DNA of 64,000 nt from Bacillota bacterium (lineage in GTDB: Bacteria; Bacillota; Clostridia; Peptostreptococcales; Anaerovoracaceae), in contig JAFRZB010000028.1 in the NCBI GenBank assembly GCA_017442785.1, forward strand, positions 1 to 64,000. Direction: 5' to 3'. This document shows positions 1 through 8,117 of the stretch, one piece after another. Below the pieces are notes generated by a model. The model saw only the letters and a list, made by a program, of their open reading frames with translations, was not told where the DNA came from and searched no databases. Every line of letters begins with the position of its first letter. Position 1 is the first letter of the stretch. The translations under genes and the position numbers were made by a program.

Positions 1-1102
1 CAACGGCTACTTCATGTACTATGACAAGAGCGTCATCTCCGACGAGGACGCCAAGAGCCTTGAGAAGATCGTTGCCGCCTGCGAAGCAGCCGGTAAGAAC
101 TTCGTCATGAACCTCAACAACTCCGGTTGGTACACCCCGGCCTTCTTCTTCGGTGCAGGCTGCGTATCCGAGTGGACCATCGATGCCGACGGTAAGTTCA
201 CCGCCGTCAACGACGACTTCAACTCCGACAAGGGACTCGCTGCCGCCAAGGCCATGAACTTCCTGGAGAACTCCAAGTGCCACGTTCAGGATTCCAACGT
301 ATCCGCGTTCAGCTCCGGCGCTGCCGCAGTTGTATCCGGTACCTGGGATTACAACACCGCAAAGGGCATCCTCAAGGACAACCTCGGAATAGCCAAGCTG
401 CCGACCTTCACCGTCGACGGACAGACCTATCAGATGGGCTCCTTCAAGGGCTGCAAGCTCCTCGGAGTAAAGCCGCAGTCTGATGCCAAGAAGGCAGCTG
501 CCATCAACCAGCTGGCCCAGTTCCTCACCAGCGAGGAAGCTCAGCTCGAAAGATGCAAGGAGCTCGCATGGGGACCTGCCAACAAGAACGCTCAGAACAG
601 CGATCTCGTAAAGAACAGCCCGCAGCTCATAGCCGTATATGACCAGGCTCAGTACGCTCACATGCAGGGCAACATCTCCGGCGCATGGTGGGGTCTTGCC
701 AATGCTCTTGCAGACAACATCAAGAACGCCAAGAACGACGAAGAGCTGAAGGCAGCTCTCGCCACCTATGACACCGAAGTCCACAGCCTCGTAGGCCTCG
801 ACGGATTCATCTTCGTCGGCGCATGGAACGGCTGGGACAACGCCGACAGCAAGCTCAAGATGGAAGAAGCCGGCGGCGTCTACACCATCACCATCGACGT
901 ACCGCAGAGCGATTACATGGGCGGCCGTATCGTAACCGCAGGCAACTGGGATACCGATAAGGGTCTTGCTCAGGTAAAGGAAGGCAAGGACCTTCTCAGC
1001 GAGGACGGCGGCAACGACAACAACATGGTCTTCCTCAAGCCCGGTAACTACACCGTTACATTCAACGAGTCCACAGGCGAGATCAACGTTAAGGCCAACT
1101 AA
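1..1102 (+). CDS. malE: Maltodextrin ABC transporter substrate-binding protein (5' truncated) with C-terminal carbohydrate-binding-like domain
   Basis: The open frame runs in from the left edge (Asn-Gly-Tyr-Phe precede the first in-window Met at 14), so the signal peptide and N-terminal lobe are outside the window. The visible part matches the C-terminal two thirds of a family 1 extracellular solute-binding protein, including a run ending FLTSEEAQLERCKELAWGPA, typical of MalE-like proteins. These lipoproteins capture maltose or maltodextrins and deliver them to the MalFG permease encoded next. From about position 795 a further ~100 residues follow (FIFVGAWNGWDNAD, then GGVYTITI and PGNYTVTFN). 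This is a beta-rich module like the X25/SusE-type starch-binding domains, which ordinary MalE lacks. The family call is firm; the nature of the extra module is inferred from pattern only. A terminator-like hairpin separates it from malF. Confidence 0.88.
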   Translation, partial: NGYFMYYDKSVISDEDAKSLEKIVAACEAAGKNFVMNLNNSGWYTPAFFFGAGCVSEWTIDADGKFTAVNDDFNSDKGLAAAKAMNFLENSKCHVQDSNVSAFSSGAAAVVSGTWDYNTAKGILKDNLGIAKLPTFTVDGQTYQMGSFKGCKLLGVKPQSDAKKAAAINQLAQFLTSEEAQLERCKELAWGPANKNAQNSDLVKNSPQLIAVYDQAQYAHMQGNISGAWWGLANALADNIKNAKNDEELKAALATYDTEVHSLVGLDGFIFVGAWNGWDNADSKLKMEEAGGVYTITIDVPQSDYMGGRIVTAGNWDTDKGLAQVKEGKDLLSEDGGNDNNMVFLKPGNYTVTFNESTGEINVKAN

Positions 1103-1115
1103 TTCACCTGATCTT

Positions 1116-1149
1116 AAGGTTGGGGCATGCATAATGCCCCAGCCTTTTT
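1116..1149 (+). terminator. Hairpin between binding-protein and permease genes
   Basis: Arms 1116-1128 and 1134-1146 pair (GGTTGGGGCAT with ATGCCCCAGCC, one G-T pair) around a 5-nt loop and run into a T-tract. In ABC sugar operons such a site usually attenuates transcription, so that the binding protein is made in excess over the permease. Confidence 0.8.
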
Positions 1150-1190
1150 AATAGGCATCATCTAGTCAGTCCGAAAGAAAAGGCATGAAA

Positions 1191-2720
1191 ATGGCTAAAT
1201 ACAGCGATCTGGAATACCTGCGCCTTTCCAAAGGGCAGAGATTCTCGTACAAGCTGGGGCGATTCTTCTCCTCCATACTTCCGGGTATCGGCAACCTGTT
1301 CAAAAAGCTGGGGCAGGGCATAGCCGGCGTTTTCGGTAAGTTCTTCGGAGGTCTTGCGGATATAGGCCGTACTTTCAAGAACGGAGACGCCAAGACCAAG
1401 GCGTCCTTCCTGGTGATGGGCTTCGGCAGCATAGCCAGGGGGCAGATCCTCAGAGGAATACTCTTCCTGCTCTTCGAGATAGTATTCATCTTCTACATGG
1501 CCACGGCCGGCGTAAAATGGCTGGCCATGCTTCCTTCGCTGGGCAAGGTAGGCCCCACCAAGGAATACAACGCCATACTGGACACCTACGTCACCACCTA
1601 CCACGACAACTCGTTCAAGATACTGCTCTACGGCGTACTGACGATATTCTTCATCATCGCATTCATCTATACCTGGCGCGTCAACGTAAGGCAGAACAAG
1701 ATCTCCCAGGAGATGCTGGAGAAGGGCATAAGGCTCAGGTCCGGCAAGGACGATCTCAGGTCCCTCGTGGACGAGTCCTTCTACAAGACGCTGCTGGCCC
1801 TGCCGCTTACGGGCATACTGGTATTCACCGTACTGCCTCTGGTGTTCATGGTGCTGGTGGCCTTCACCAACTACGACGGCGCCAACGACGGCTACTTCAG
1901 CGGTCTGTTCCACTGGGTGGGGCTTGAGAACTTCAACCAGGTGCTGTCGTGGGGCAACGGGAGCACGGTATACTCCGCCACCTTCGGAGAGGTCCTTACC
2001 TGGACCCTCATCTGGGCCTTCTTCGCCACGTTCAGCAACTACTTCCTGGGCATGTTCGTGGCAATGATGATCAACAAGAAGGGCATAAGGTTCAAGAAGG
2101 GCTGGAGGACCATACTGGTGCTCACCATAGCCATACCGCAGTTCATCTCCCTGCTGTACGTATCCAAGATGTTCGCAAAAGACGGCATCGTAAACGGAAC
2201 GCTATTGAGCTGGGGATGGATACAGGAGGCACTGCCGTTCTGGACAGATCCCACGTGGGCAAGGGTCACGGTAATACTCATAAACATCTGGATAGGAATA
2301 CCCTATCTGATGCTGATAGCCACAGGCATACTCATGAACATCCCGGCGGACCTCTACGAATCCGCCAAGATAGACGGAGCCAGCGGCTGGAAGCAGTTCA
2401 GCAAGATAACACTCCCGTACATGCTGTTTATTACAGGCCCTTACCTGCTTACCAGCTTTACGGGCAACATGAACAACTTCAATGTAATATACCTGCTGAC
2501 GGGCGGCAACCCAATAAACGCGGCGGCCTCCTCGGCGGCAGGACAGGTGGGCCATACGGACCTGCTCATTACATGGCTGTTCAAGATAACCACCGGTACG
2601 GATTCCAAGTACTACATGGCGTCCGTCGTAGGTATACTGATATTCGTTATACTGGCGATAATAACCCTTATCGTCTACAACGTACTGCCGTCGGTCAAGA
2701 ATGAGGAGGATTTCCAGTAA
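1191..2720 (+). CDS. malF: Maltodextrin ABC transporter permease, MalF type
   Basis: Inner-membrane permease that pairs with MalG to import maltodextrins. It is about 509 residues, longer than simple sugar permeases. The first ~200 residues form an N-terminal extension with hydrophobic segments (around LFLLFEIVFIFYMATAGVKW and LLYGVLTIFFIIAFIYTW), followed by the binding-protein-dependent transport domain. The EAA loop is visible as DLYESAKIDGASGWKQFSKI. ATG 1191 is preferred because AAAAGG at 1177-1183 lies about 7 nt upstream; an in-frame ATG at 1185 is too close to it. The stop overlaps the malG start (TAATG at 2718-2722), implying translational coupling. Confidence 0.92.
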   Translation: MAKYSDLEYLRLSKGQRFSYKLGRFFSSILPGIGNLFKKLGQGIAGVFGKFFGGLADIGRTFKNGDAKTKASFLVMGFGSIARGQILRGILFLLFEIVFIFYMATAGVKWLAMLPSLGKVGPTKEYNAILDTYVTTYHDNSFKILLYGVLTIFFIIAFIYTWRVNVRQNKISQEMLEKGIRLRSGKDDLRSLVDESFYKTLLALPLTGILVFTVLPLVFMVLVAFTNYDGANDGYFSGLFHWVGLENFNQVLSWGNGSTVYSATFGEVLTWTLIWAFFATFSNYFLGMFVAMMINKKGIRFKKGWRTILVLTIAIPQFISLLYVSKMFAKDGIVNGTLLSWGWIQEALPFWTDPTWARVTVILINIWIGIPYLMLIATGILMNIPADLYESAKIDGASGWKQFSKITLPYMLFITGPYLLTSFTGNMNNFNVIYLLTGGNPINAAASSAAGQVGHTDLLITWLFKITTGTDSKYYMASVVGILIFVILAIITLIVYNVLPSVKNEEDFQ

Positions 2721-3607
2721 TGAGTAAACAAAGCGATTACGATCCCTCCGTCATGAAAAAGCACATGGGCATGCAGGCCAAGACCAGGATAAGCAATACG
2801 GTCGTGTACGTGGTACTGATCGTAATAAGCGTCATCTGGCTGGCGCCTTTCGTGTTCATAGTACTGCAGTCACTGAGGGTGGAGAACACCCACATGGTAG
2901 GCTACATAGTGCCTCAGCAGTGGGGCTTCGACAACTACGTAAAGCTGGCCCAGACGGACTTCTTCCGCTGGTACGCCAACACCTTCATAGCGGCGGTGTT
3001 CACAGCGCTGCTCCAGACGATAATAGTGCTCTGCATGAGCTATACGCTGAGCCGCTTCCGCTTTAAGATGCGCAGGGGACTTATGAAGTTCATGCTTATA
3101 CTGGGCCTGTTCCCGGGCATGCTCACAATGATCATACTCTACAGAGTACTCAAGGATCTTGGCATGACCCAGGCCAACGCCGTGCCCGGCCTGATACTCG
3201 TCTACATAGCTTCCTCCGGAATGGGCTACTACGTATCCAAGGGCTTCTTCGATACCGTGCCCAAGACCCTGGATGAGGCTGCCAGAGTGGACGGCGCCAC
3301 AAGGGCGCAGGTGCTCTGGAAGATAATACTTCCGATGGCAAAACCGATAGTCATCTACACCGTACTGACGGCCTTCATGGGGCCCTGGGGAGACTTCATC
3401 TTCGCAAGGTACATCTCCATGAACGCCTCGGCGGGCATGAACGTTGCGGTAGGTCTGTACAGCTGGCTGACGGCTGACCAGATAAACCAGAGGTTCACGA
3501 TGTTCTGCGCGGGCGGCGTTCTGGTAGCGATACCGGTAACGATACTGTTCATGTGTCTGCAGAAGTACTACGTAGAAGGCGTCACCGGCGGAGCCGTGAA
3601 AGGATAG
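2720..3607 (+). CDS. malG: Maltodextrin ABC transporter permease, MalG type
   Basis: Second permease of the importer, 295 residues, the usual length. It shows about six membrane segments, starting with VVYVVLIVISVIWLAPFVFI, and the EAA motif TLDEAARVDGATRAQVLWKI, which contacts the ATPase. Its ribosome binding site, GAGGAGG at about 2703-2709, lies inside the end of malF, and the start codon overlaps the malF stop. It must dimerise with MalF to form the channel. Confidence 0.93.
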   Translation: MSKQSDYDPSVMKKHMGMQAKTRISNTVVYVVLIVISVIWLAPFVFIVLQSLRVENTHMVGYIVPQQWGFDNYVKLAQTDFFRWYANTFIAAVFTALLQTIIVLCMSYTLSRFRFKMRRGLMKFMLILGLFPGMLTMIILYRVLKDLGMTQANAVPGLILVYIASSGMGYYVSKGFFDTVPKTLDEAARVDGATRAQVLWKIILPMAKPIVIYTVLTAFMGPWGDFIFARYISMNASAGMNVAVGLYSWLTADQINQRFTMFCAGGVLVAIPVTILFMCLQKYYVEGVTGGAVKG

Positions 3608-3616
3608 GGTGCTGTT

Positions 3617-4762
3617 ATGGCAACTGTAAAATTAACGAATGTAGTAAAGATCTACGATAACAATGTTACCGCGGTCCACGATTTCAACCTGGACATAGCG
3701 GATAAGGAGTTCGTGGTATTCGTAGGCCCCTCCGGCTGCGGCAAGTCCACGACTCTCAGGATGATAGCCGGTCTGGAGGAGATCTCGGGCGGTACGATAG
3801 AGATAGACGGAGAAGTAGTCAACGACCTTCAGCCCAAGGACAGGCACATAGCGATGGTTTTCCAGAACTACGCCCTATACCCGCACATGACGGTCTACGA
3901 CAACATGGCCTTCCCGCTGCGTATCAAGAAGATGCCGGAGGACGAGATCTACCAGAGGGTGACCCACGCGGCTGACATCCTGGGAATAACCGATTACCTG
4001 ATGAGAAAGCCCAGAGCCCTCTCCGGCGGACAGAGACAGCGTGTAGCCATAGGCCGCGCCATGGTAAGAGACTCCAAGGTGTTCCTTATGGACGAGCCTC
4101 TCTCCAACCTGGACGCCAAGCTCAGGAATCAGATGAGAGCCGAGATAATCCTCCTCAGAAAGAGGCTGGATACCACCTTCATCTACGTTACCCACGACCA
4201 GACCGAGGCCATGACCCTCGGAGACCGCATAGTCATAATGAAGGACGGCTACATAATGCAGGTAGGAAGCCCGGAGGAGGTCTTCGACAGACCGGGCAAC
4301 CTGTTCGTGGCGGAATTCATAGGCGCTCCCAAGATGAACACCATAAAGGCCAAGCTGGTGCGCGGAGACGGCGAGTATCACGTGGCAGCCTGCGGCGCGG
4401 TGCTGAAAGTCGGAGGAGAAAAGGGCCAGATGCTCAGAGACCTAAACGTCCCCACTCAGGACATAATCCTGGGCGTCCGTCCGGAGCACATGGTGCTTAC
4501 GGCGGATGACGACGCCAACGCCATAGCCTGCACTCTGGAAGTAAACGAGATGATGGGCTCCGAGTACCACCTGCACGTAAACACCGACGACGGCAACAAG
4601 CTGATAGTAAGGATACCCACCATTACTCTTACCCAGGCCCAAAGAGAGGCCCTGGTGCCCGGCGCCAGGCTGAAGGTGACCTGCGAGGGCAAGGTAATGC
4701 ACTTCTTCGACACGGAGAGCGAGGTAAACATCCTCTATCCCTGCAAGGCACCCATAAAGTAG
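3617..4762 (+). CDS. msmX: Sugar ABC transporter ATP-binding protein, MsmX/UgpC/MalK family
   Basis: ATPase that energises the MalFG permease. The 381 residues carry Walker A (GPSGCGKST), the Q-loop (VFQNYALYPHMTVYDNM), the signature LSGGQRQRVAIGRAM, Walker B (VFLMDEPLSNLDAKLR), the H-loop (YVTHDQTEAM) and a C-terminal TOBE-type regulatory region from about residue 240. The full set of motifs indicates an active ATPase. In many Firmicutes one MsmX serves several sugar importers, but here it is encoded 9 nt after malG. A role beyond maltodextrin is possible. Confidence 0.93.
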   Translation: MATVKLTNVVKIYDNNVTAVHDFNLDIADKEFVVFVGPSGCGKSTTLRMIAGLEEISGGTIEIDGEVVNDLQPKDRHIAMVFQNYALYPHMTVYDNMAFPLRIKKMPEDEIYQRVTHAADILGITDYLMRKPRALSGGQRQRVAIGRAMVRDSKVFLMDEPLSNLDAKLRNQMRAEIILLRKRLDTTFIYVTHDQTEAMTLGDRIVIMKDGYIMQVGSPEEVFDRPGNLFVAEFIGAPKMNTIKAKLVRGDGEYHVAACGAVLKVGGEKGQMLRDLNVPTQDIILGVRPEHMVLTADDDANAIACTLEVNEMMGSEYHLHVNTDDGNKLIVRIPTITLTQAQREALVPGARLKVTCEGKVMHFFDTESEVNILYPCKAPIK

Positions 4763-4778
4763 GTCCGCGGAGAGTCTT

Positions 4779-6059
4779 ATGGAATTTAAAAGAAGCAGCG
4801 GCGTGCTGCTCCCGATGTTTTCCCTGCCGTCCAGATACGGCATAGGGACCATGGGAAAGGCCGCCTACAGGTTCATAGACTTTCTGGCAAGGTCCGGCCA
4901 GAGCTGGTGGCAGATGCTTCCGGTGGAGTCCACGGGCTACGGCAATTCGCCGTACTACTGCCTGGACGCCTTCGAGAGCAACACGCTCTTCATAGACCTT
5001 GACATGCTTGCGGAAGAAGGCCTCATAAAAAGATCCGACATCCGCAGGACAGACTGGGGCAGCGACCCCTCCCGCGTGGACTACGAAAAGGTGATAGCCG
5101 GAAGAAAAGAGCTCTTTAAGGACATCCCCGCCGGGCAGCTGCAGGAGATCTTTAAAAAACAATGGGACGCCATGAGGCAGTACGCCCACAGCAAGGGCAT
5201 AGGGCTTATAGGGGACATACCCATCTACGTTCCGGCGGAGTCCAGGGACGTTAAGGACAACCCCGGCGAGTTCCTCCTGGACGAAAACGGCGTGCCCACG
5301 GTGGTAGCCGGCGTGCCTCCGGACGATTTCTCCGAGGACGGCCAGCTCTGGGGCAACGCTCTCTACAACTGGGAAGCCATGAAAAAGAACGGCTACAACT
5401 GGTGGATAAGGCGCATAGGCCGAGCCGCAAGCCTGTTCGACATGGTGCGCATAGACCACTTCCGCGGCTTTGCCCAGTACTGGGCCGTGCCCTACGGCGA
5501 GACCACCGCAAAGAACGGACACTGGGAGCCCGGCCCCGGCATAGACTTCGTAAGGACCATCACAAGCTGGTTTAAGGACACGCTGTTTATTGCCGAGGAT
5601 CTGGGCGTTATAACCCAGGACGTGGGCACCATGCTAAAGGAGAGCGGGCTTCCCGGGATGAAGGTCCTGGAGTTTGCCTTCGACCCAAAATGGGACAGCG
5701 AGCACCTGCCGCACAACCACACGGAGAACTGCGTCTGCTACATAGGAACCCACGACAACTGCACCGCCAAGGAGTGGGCGGAAAAGGACGCCCCAAAGCG
5801 TTGCCTGGACTATGCAAAGCTCTACCTTAACATTACGGAGGACGAAGGCATAGAATGGGGCCTTATCCGCGCAGGCATGGGCTCCGTTGCAAGGCTCTTT
5901 GTTGCCCAGATGCAGGACTACCTTGGCCTTGGGGCCGAAGGGCGCATAAACCGCCCCGGCACCGTAGGCGGCAACTGGGAATGGCGCATGACAGAAGAGC
6001 AGCTTAAGGCCGCCCCCGTAAAGCGCATAAAGGAGGTAACAAAGCGCTACAGAAGATAG
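4779..6059 (+). CDS. malQ: 4-alpha-glucanotransferase (amylomaltase), shortened
   Basis: GH77 enzyme that disproportionates maltodextrins, moving glucan segments between chains and releasing glucose. The N-terminus (GVLLPMFSLPSRYGIGTMG, then SWWQMLPV) and the three catalytic acids are present: nucleophile D226 (VRIDHFRGF), acid/base E273 (IAEDLG) and D326 (GTHDN). The protein has only 426 residues against about 500 in bacterial amylomaltases. In the Thermus enzyme the nucleophile is D293, so roughly 67 residues are missing before it. The gap lies between RKELF (about residue 111) and LQEIFKKQW (about 120), where the family has a helical insertion with an ALFMALKE-like segment. The frame is intact, so it is probably functional. 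It follows msmX by 16 nt, as last gene of the mal operon. Confidence 0.88.
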   Translation: MEFKRSSGVLLPMFSLPSRYGIGTMGKAAYRFIDFLARSGQSWWQMLPVESTGYGNSPYYCLDAFESNTLFIDLDMLAEEGLIKRSDIRRTDWGSDPSRVDYEKVIAGRKELFKDIPAGQLQEIFKKQWDAMRQYAHSKGIGLIGDIPIYVPAESRDVKDNPGEFLLDENGVPTVVAGVPPDDFSEDGQLWGNALYNWEAMKKNGYNWWIRRIGRAASLFDMVRIDHFRGFAQYWAVPYGETTAKNGHWEPGPGIDFVRTITSWFKDTLFIAEDLGVITQDVGTMLKESGLPGMKVLEFAFDPKWDSEHLPHNHTENCVCYIGTHDNCTAKEWAEKDAPKRCLDYAKLYLNITEDEGIEWGLIRAGMGSVARLFVAQMQDYLGLGAEGRINRPGTVGGNWEWRMTEEQLKAAPVKRIKEVTKRYRR

Positions 6060-6141
6060 CCCCGCGGTTAGCTTCAGAAGGCGCAAAACGGCGCGCCAGA
6101 CGGGTCTTACAGGCGGAAACGGTAAATGTATCGATAAGAAG

Positions 6142-6169
6142 AAAAATCGCCCTGAAAAGGGCGATTTTT
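6142..6169 (+). terminator. Terminator of the mal operon
   Basis: A perfect stem AAAATCGCCCT/AGGGCGATTTT around a GAAA tetraloop is followed by T residues. The A-tract on the left would also let it act from the other strand. Confidence 0.88.
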
Positions 6170-6191
6170 TGATTGTGCCGTTTCTAAAAAA

Positions 6192-6245
6192 TATTACCAA
6201 AAAGGTAATAAAAAAGTTTACATCTACAATGTAAAATGTTAGAAT
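6192..6245 (+). promoter_or_regulatory. Promoter with two 19-bp palindromes upstream of the XRE/ImmA gene
   Basis: The promoter is -35 TTTACA (6217-6222), a 17-bp spacer and -10 TAGAAT (6240-6245). Two inverted repeats of the same build, 7-bp arms with a 5-bp spacer, lie here: TATTACC-N5-GGTAATA (6192-6210) just upstream, and TTTACAT-N5-ATGTAAA (6217-6235) covering the -35. Their centres are 25 bp apart. The placement suggests repression, most simply by the downstream helix-turn-helix protein acting on its own promoter (inference). Confidence 0.72.
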
Positions 6246-6284
6246 ATACTTGCTCGGGGGATGCGATCATCAGGAAAGGAGACC

Positions 6285-7373
6285 ATGAGTAGCATAAATG
6301 AATACAAGGAAATAAAGGCTTTTCACCCGGGATACTATGTTGCGGAGATTATAGAGGATATGGGCGTTAGCCAGAGCGAGTTTGCCGCAAGATTGGGGAC
6401 TACTCCTAAGACGGTAAGCAAGCTTGTAAACGGCCAGGCAAACATCTCCAACGATATTGCGGGCAAGCTTGCTGCCATGCTGGGTACCAGCGTAGACGTT
6501 TGGCTTGATCTGCAGAAAACATACGACGAAAAGGTCCTTGCAATCGAAAAAGAAAAAGAATTGGATGCACAGTCAGAAGTAGTTAAGATGATCGACTATT
6601 CGTATTTCGTGAAGGTCGCCGGTCTGTCGCAAACAAAGAAGGCCTCGGAAAAGATCTCCAATCTTTGTAAATACTTAATGGTCTCCGACCTTAGGATACT
6701 TAAGCAACCCGACTTTCTGGTCAACTACAGAACTGGTATTCCAAATGTGGAAACAAAGAACATGGTCAATTCTCGTGCGTGGATACAGACTGCGATCAAC
6801 TGCTCCAGAGCGGTCGAAACATTGCCTTTCAACGCAGAAAAACTCAAAGGATATCTTCCGGAACTGCGCAGCATGACGATACAGGAACCGGAGGCGTTTT
6901 TGCCCAGGATGAAACAGATATTTGCAGAATGCGGTGTTGCATTCGTTCTCCTTCCGCACCTTAGAAATTCAGGTGTAAACGGGGCTGTGAAATGGATAAA
7001 CAGCGAACGCGTGGTACTTGCCATGAATAACAGGGGACTGGACGCCGACAAGTTCTGGTTTTCGCTGTTTCACGAGGTAAAGCATGTGCTCCAGCAAAAA
7101 CTGAAAACAACTTTCGTCAGCTGCACGGAATCCGAGATGATGGACCGAAATGCTGAACTTGAGGACGAGGCTGATGCATTTGCAAGCAGTTATCTTATAC
7201 CGTCTGAGGCCTATGAAGCATTTTCGCCCACACCATATACGTCTGATGAGGAAATAATACGATTTGCCAAATCCATTGGCATCCATCCCGGCATTGTTGC
7301 AGGACGGCTTCAGCACGATAAAATAATACCGCAGAACAGATGCTCCGGTATGAAGGAAAAGTATAATCAATAA
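6285..7373 (+). CDS. HigA/VapI-type helix-turn-helix protein fused to an ImmA/IrrE-type metallopeptidase domain
   Basis: The 362-residue protein begins with a HigA-like XRE domain (HPGYYVAEIIEDMGVSQSEF ... TPKTVSKLVNGQANIS). After a linker comes a C-terminal zinc peptidase region with H263-E-V-K-H267 and a downstream acidic stretch (ELEDEADAFASSYLIPSEAY) typical of the ImmA/IrrE family. Such fusions bind DNA and may cleave a partner repressor or toxin-antitoxin component. No adjacent HigB-like toxin is seen. ATG 6285 is chosen because AGGAAAGGAG ends 3 nt upstream; the ATG at 6261 has only a G-run touching it. It probably forms a transcription unit with the tautomerase gene 26 nt downstream and is likely autoregulated. 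Confidence 0.82.
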   Translation: MSSINEYKEIKAFHPGYYVAEIIEDMGVSQSEFAARLGTTPKTVSKLVNGQANISNDIAGKLAAMLGTSVDVWLDLQKTYDEKVLAIEKEKELDAQSEVVKMIDYSYFVKVAGLSQTKKASEKISNLCKYLMVSDLRILKQPDFLVNYRTGIPNVETKNMVNSRAWIQTAINCSRAVETLPFNAEKLKGYLPELRSMTIQEPEAFLPRMKQIFAECGVAFVLLPHLRNSGVNGAVKWINSERVVLAMNNRGLDADKFWFSLFHEVKHVLQQKLKTTFVSCTESEMMDRNAELEDEADAFASSYLIPSEAYEAFSPTPYTSDEEIIRFAKSIGIHPGIVAGRLQHDKIIPQNRCSGMKEKYNQ

Positions 7374-7399
7374 GAGCAAGCATAAGAAAAGGAAACCCT

Positions 7400-7627
7400 A
7401 TGCCCTACATTGCAGTTAAAGGATACCCCAAGGACGAAGAAACAAAGAAAAAGGTTGTCGAGGAGATCAACGCGGTGTTCCTTAAGTACTGGGGCTGCCC
7501 GCAGAAGGCGATAAACATCTCGCTGGAGGCCATAGACCCCGCCGACTGGGACGAAAGGATAACCAACGGCGAGATCCCTCAGAACAAAGAGCACATGATG
7601 ATACTTGATGGCGAGAGACAGTATTAG
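7400..7627 (+). CDS. 4-oxalocrotonate tautomerase family protein
   Basis: A 75-residue protein of the small tautomerase superfamily. The sequence starts Met-Pro-Tyr-Ile, so removal of Met exposes Pro1, the catalytic base of the family. The length and beta-alpha-beta pattern (PYIAVKGYPKDEETKKKVVE) fit a single 4-OT unit. Family members catalyse keto-enol tautomerisation or dehalogenation, and the substrate cannot be told here. A clear AAAAGGAAA site precedes the ATG. It lies 26 nt after the XRE/ImmA gene, with a terminator-like hairpin after it. Confidence 0.82.
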   Translation: MPYIAVKGYPKDEETKKKVVEEINAVFLKYWGCPQKAINISLEAIDPADWDERITNGEIPQNKEHMMILDGERQY

Positions 7628-7648
7628 AGCAAATAAGACGGACCCCGG

Positions 7649-7680
7649 CCCCCTGTGCGTACATTTGTACAGGGGGTCTT
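7649..7680 (+). terminator. Probable terminator after the tautomerase gene
   Basis: Stem CCCCCTGT (7649-7656) with ACAGGGGG (7669-7676), 12-nt loop, followed by a short weak T-rich run. Confidence 0.6.
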
Positions 7681-7744
7681 ATATTATGGCATTGTAAGGA
7701 CCTGTCAAAAGCTAAACCGAGACATATAGCGGAGGTGCAGCACA

Positions 7745-7882
7745 ATGTTTGAAATGGTATTCCTGCCGATACTTTTGATAATGCTTGTTATCTGGAGGAT
7801 CGTAAAGTGGGTGGCAATTAAACTGATACATATCTCCGGGATCAGCGCGCATAGGGCATATCCGGAAGAAGACCGGACATGA
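7745..7882 (+). CDS. Small membrane peptide, 45 aa
   Basis: A short frame with a strong ribosome binding site (GGAGGTG at 7731-7737, 7 nt from the ATG). It encodes one hydrophobic segment, MVFLPILLIMLVIWRIVKWV, followed by a basic, polar tail (HRAYPEEDRT). One membrane span with the tail in the cytoplasm is predicted. The clean Shine-Dalgarno, and a stop that does not run into the next gene, argue that it is translated. No family recognised. It sits alone between the tautomerase gene and the restriction-modification operon. Confidence 0.6.
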   Translation: MFEMVFLPILLIMLVIWRIVKWVAIKLIHISGISAHRAYPEEDRT

Positions 7883-7949
7883 GAGACCAGGTGCCCGAGT
7901 GGGTGTTGGAGGAGTACGGGGAGTTGGTCTAATTATGTCATTTTTGAGT

Positions 7950-7986
7950 TCAATATAGTCATTTGGGGTGAAAATGACTATGTTGA
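7950..7986. repeat. 15-bp near-perfect inverted repeat upstream of hsdM
   Basis: TCAATATAGTCATTT (7950-7964) faces AAATGACTATGTTGA (7972-7986), with one mismatch and a 7-bp centre. It lies 65 bp upstream of the hsdM -35. A partial further copy of the TGTCATTTTTGA kind lies just before it, at about 7936-7948. It could be an operator for a controller of the restriction genes or a remnant of the island boundary; no controller gene is encoded beside it. Confidence 0.65.
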
Positions 7987-8050
7987 AATGCCTTTAGGGA
8001 AATACGGTAGAGCTGGTCTGTATACTTCGTACGGTTTTTTGTACGGGGGT

Positions 8051-8078
8051 TTGTTGTAAAATCCAAAAGTGATATAAT
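8051..8078 (+). promoter_or_regulatory. Promoter of the type I restriction-modification operon
   Basis: -35 TTGTTG (8051-8056), 16-bp spacer, -10 TATAAT (8073-8078), 39 bp before the hsdM start. A short inverted repeat CGTAC...GTACG (about 8029-8046) lies immediately upstream. Confidence 0.7.
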
Positions 8079-8117
8079 ATAAACTGAGTTTATGTAATTA
8101 TCGGGAGATGATTTTTT

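Noticed and set aside
4779..6059. malQ as a pseudogene
   Set aside because: The frame is open, all three catalytic acids are present and the operon position is normal, so a shortened functional enzyme is more likely.
6261..6284. Earlier ATG (6261) for the XRE/ImmA gene
   Set aside because: It has no properly spaced Shine-Dalgarno and lies 16 bp from the -10, too close for a leader with a ribosome binding site.
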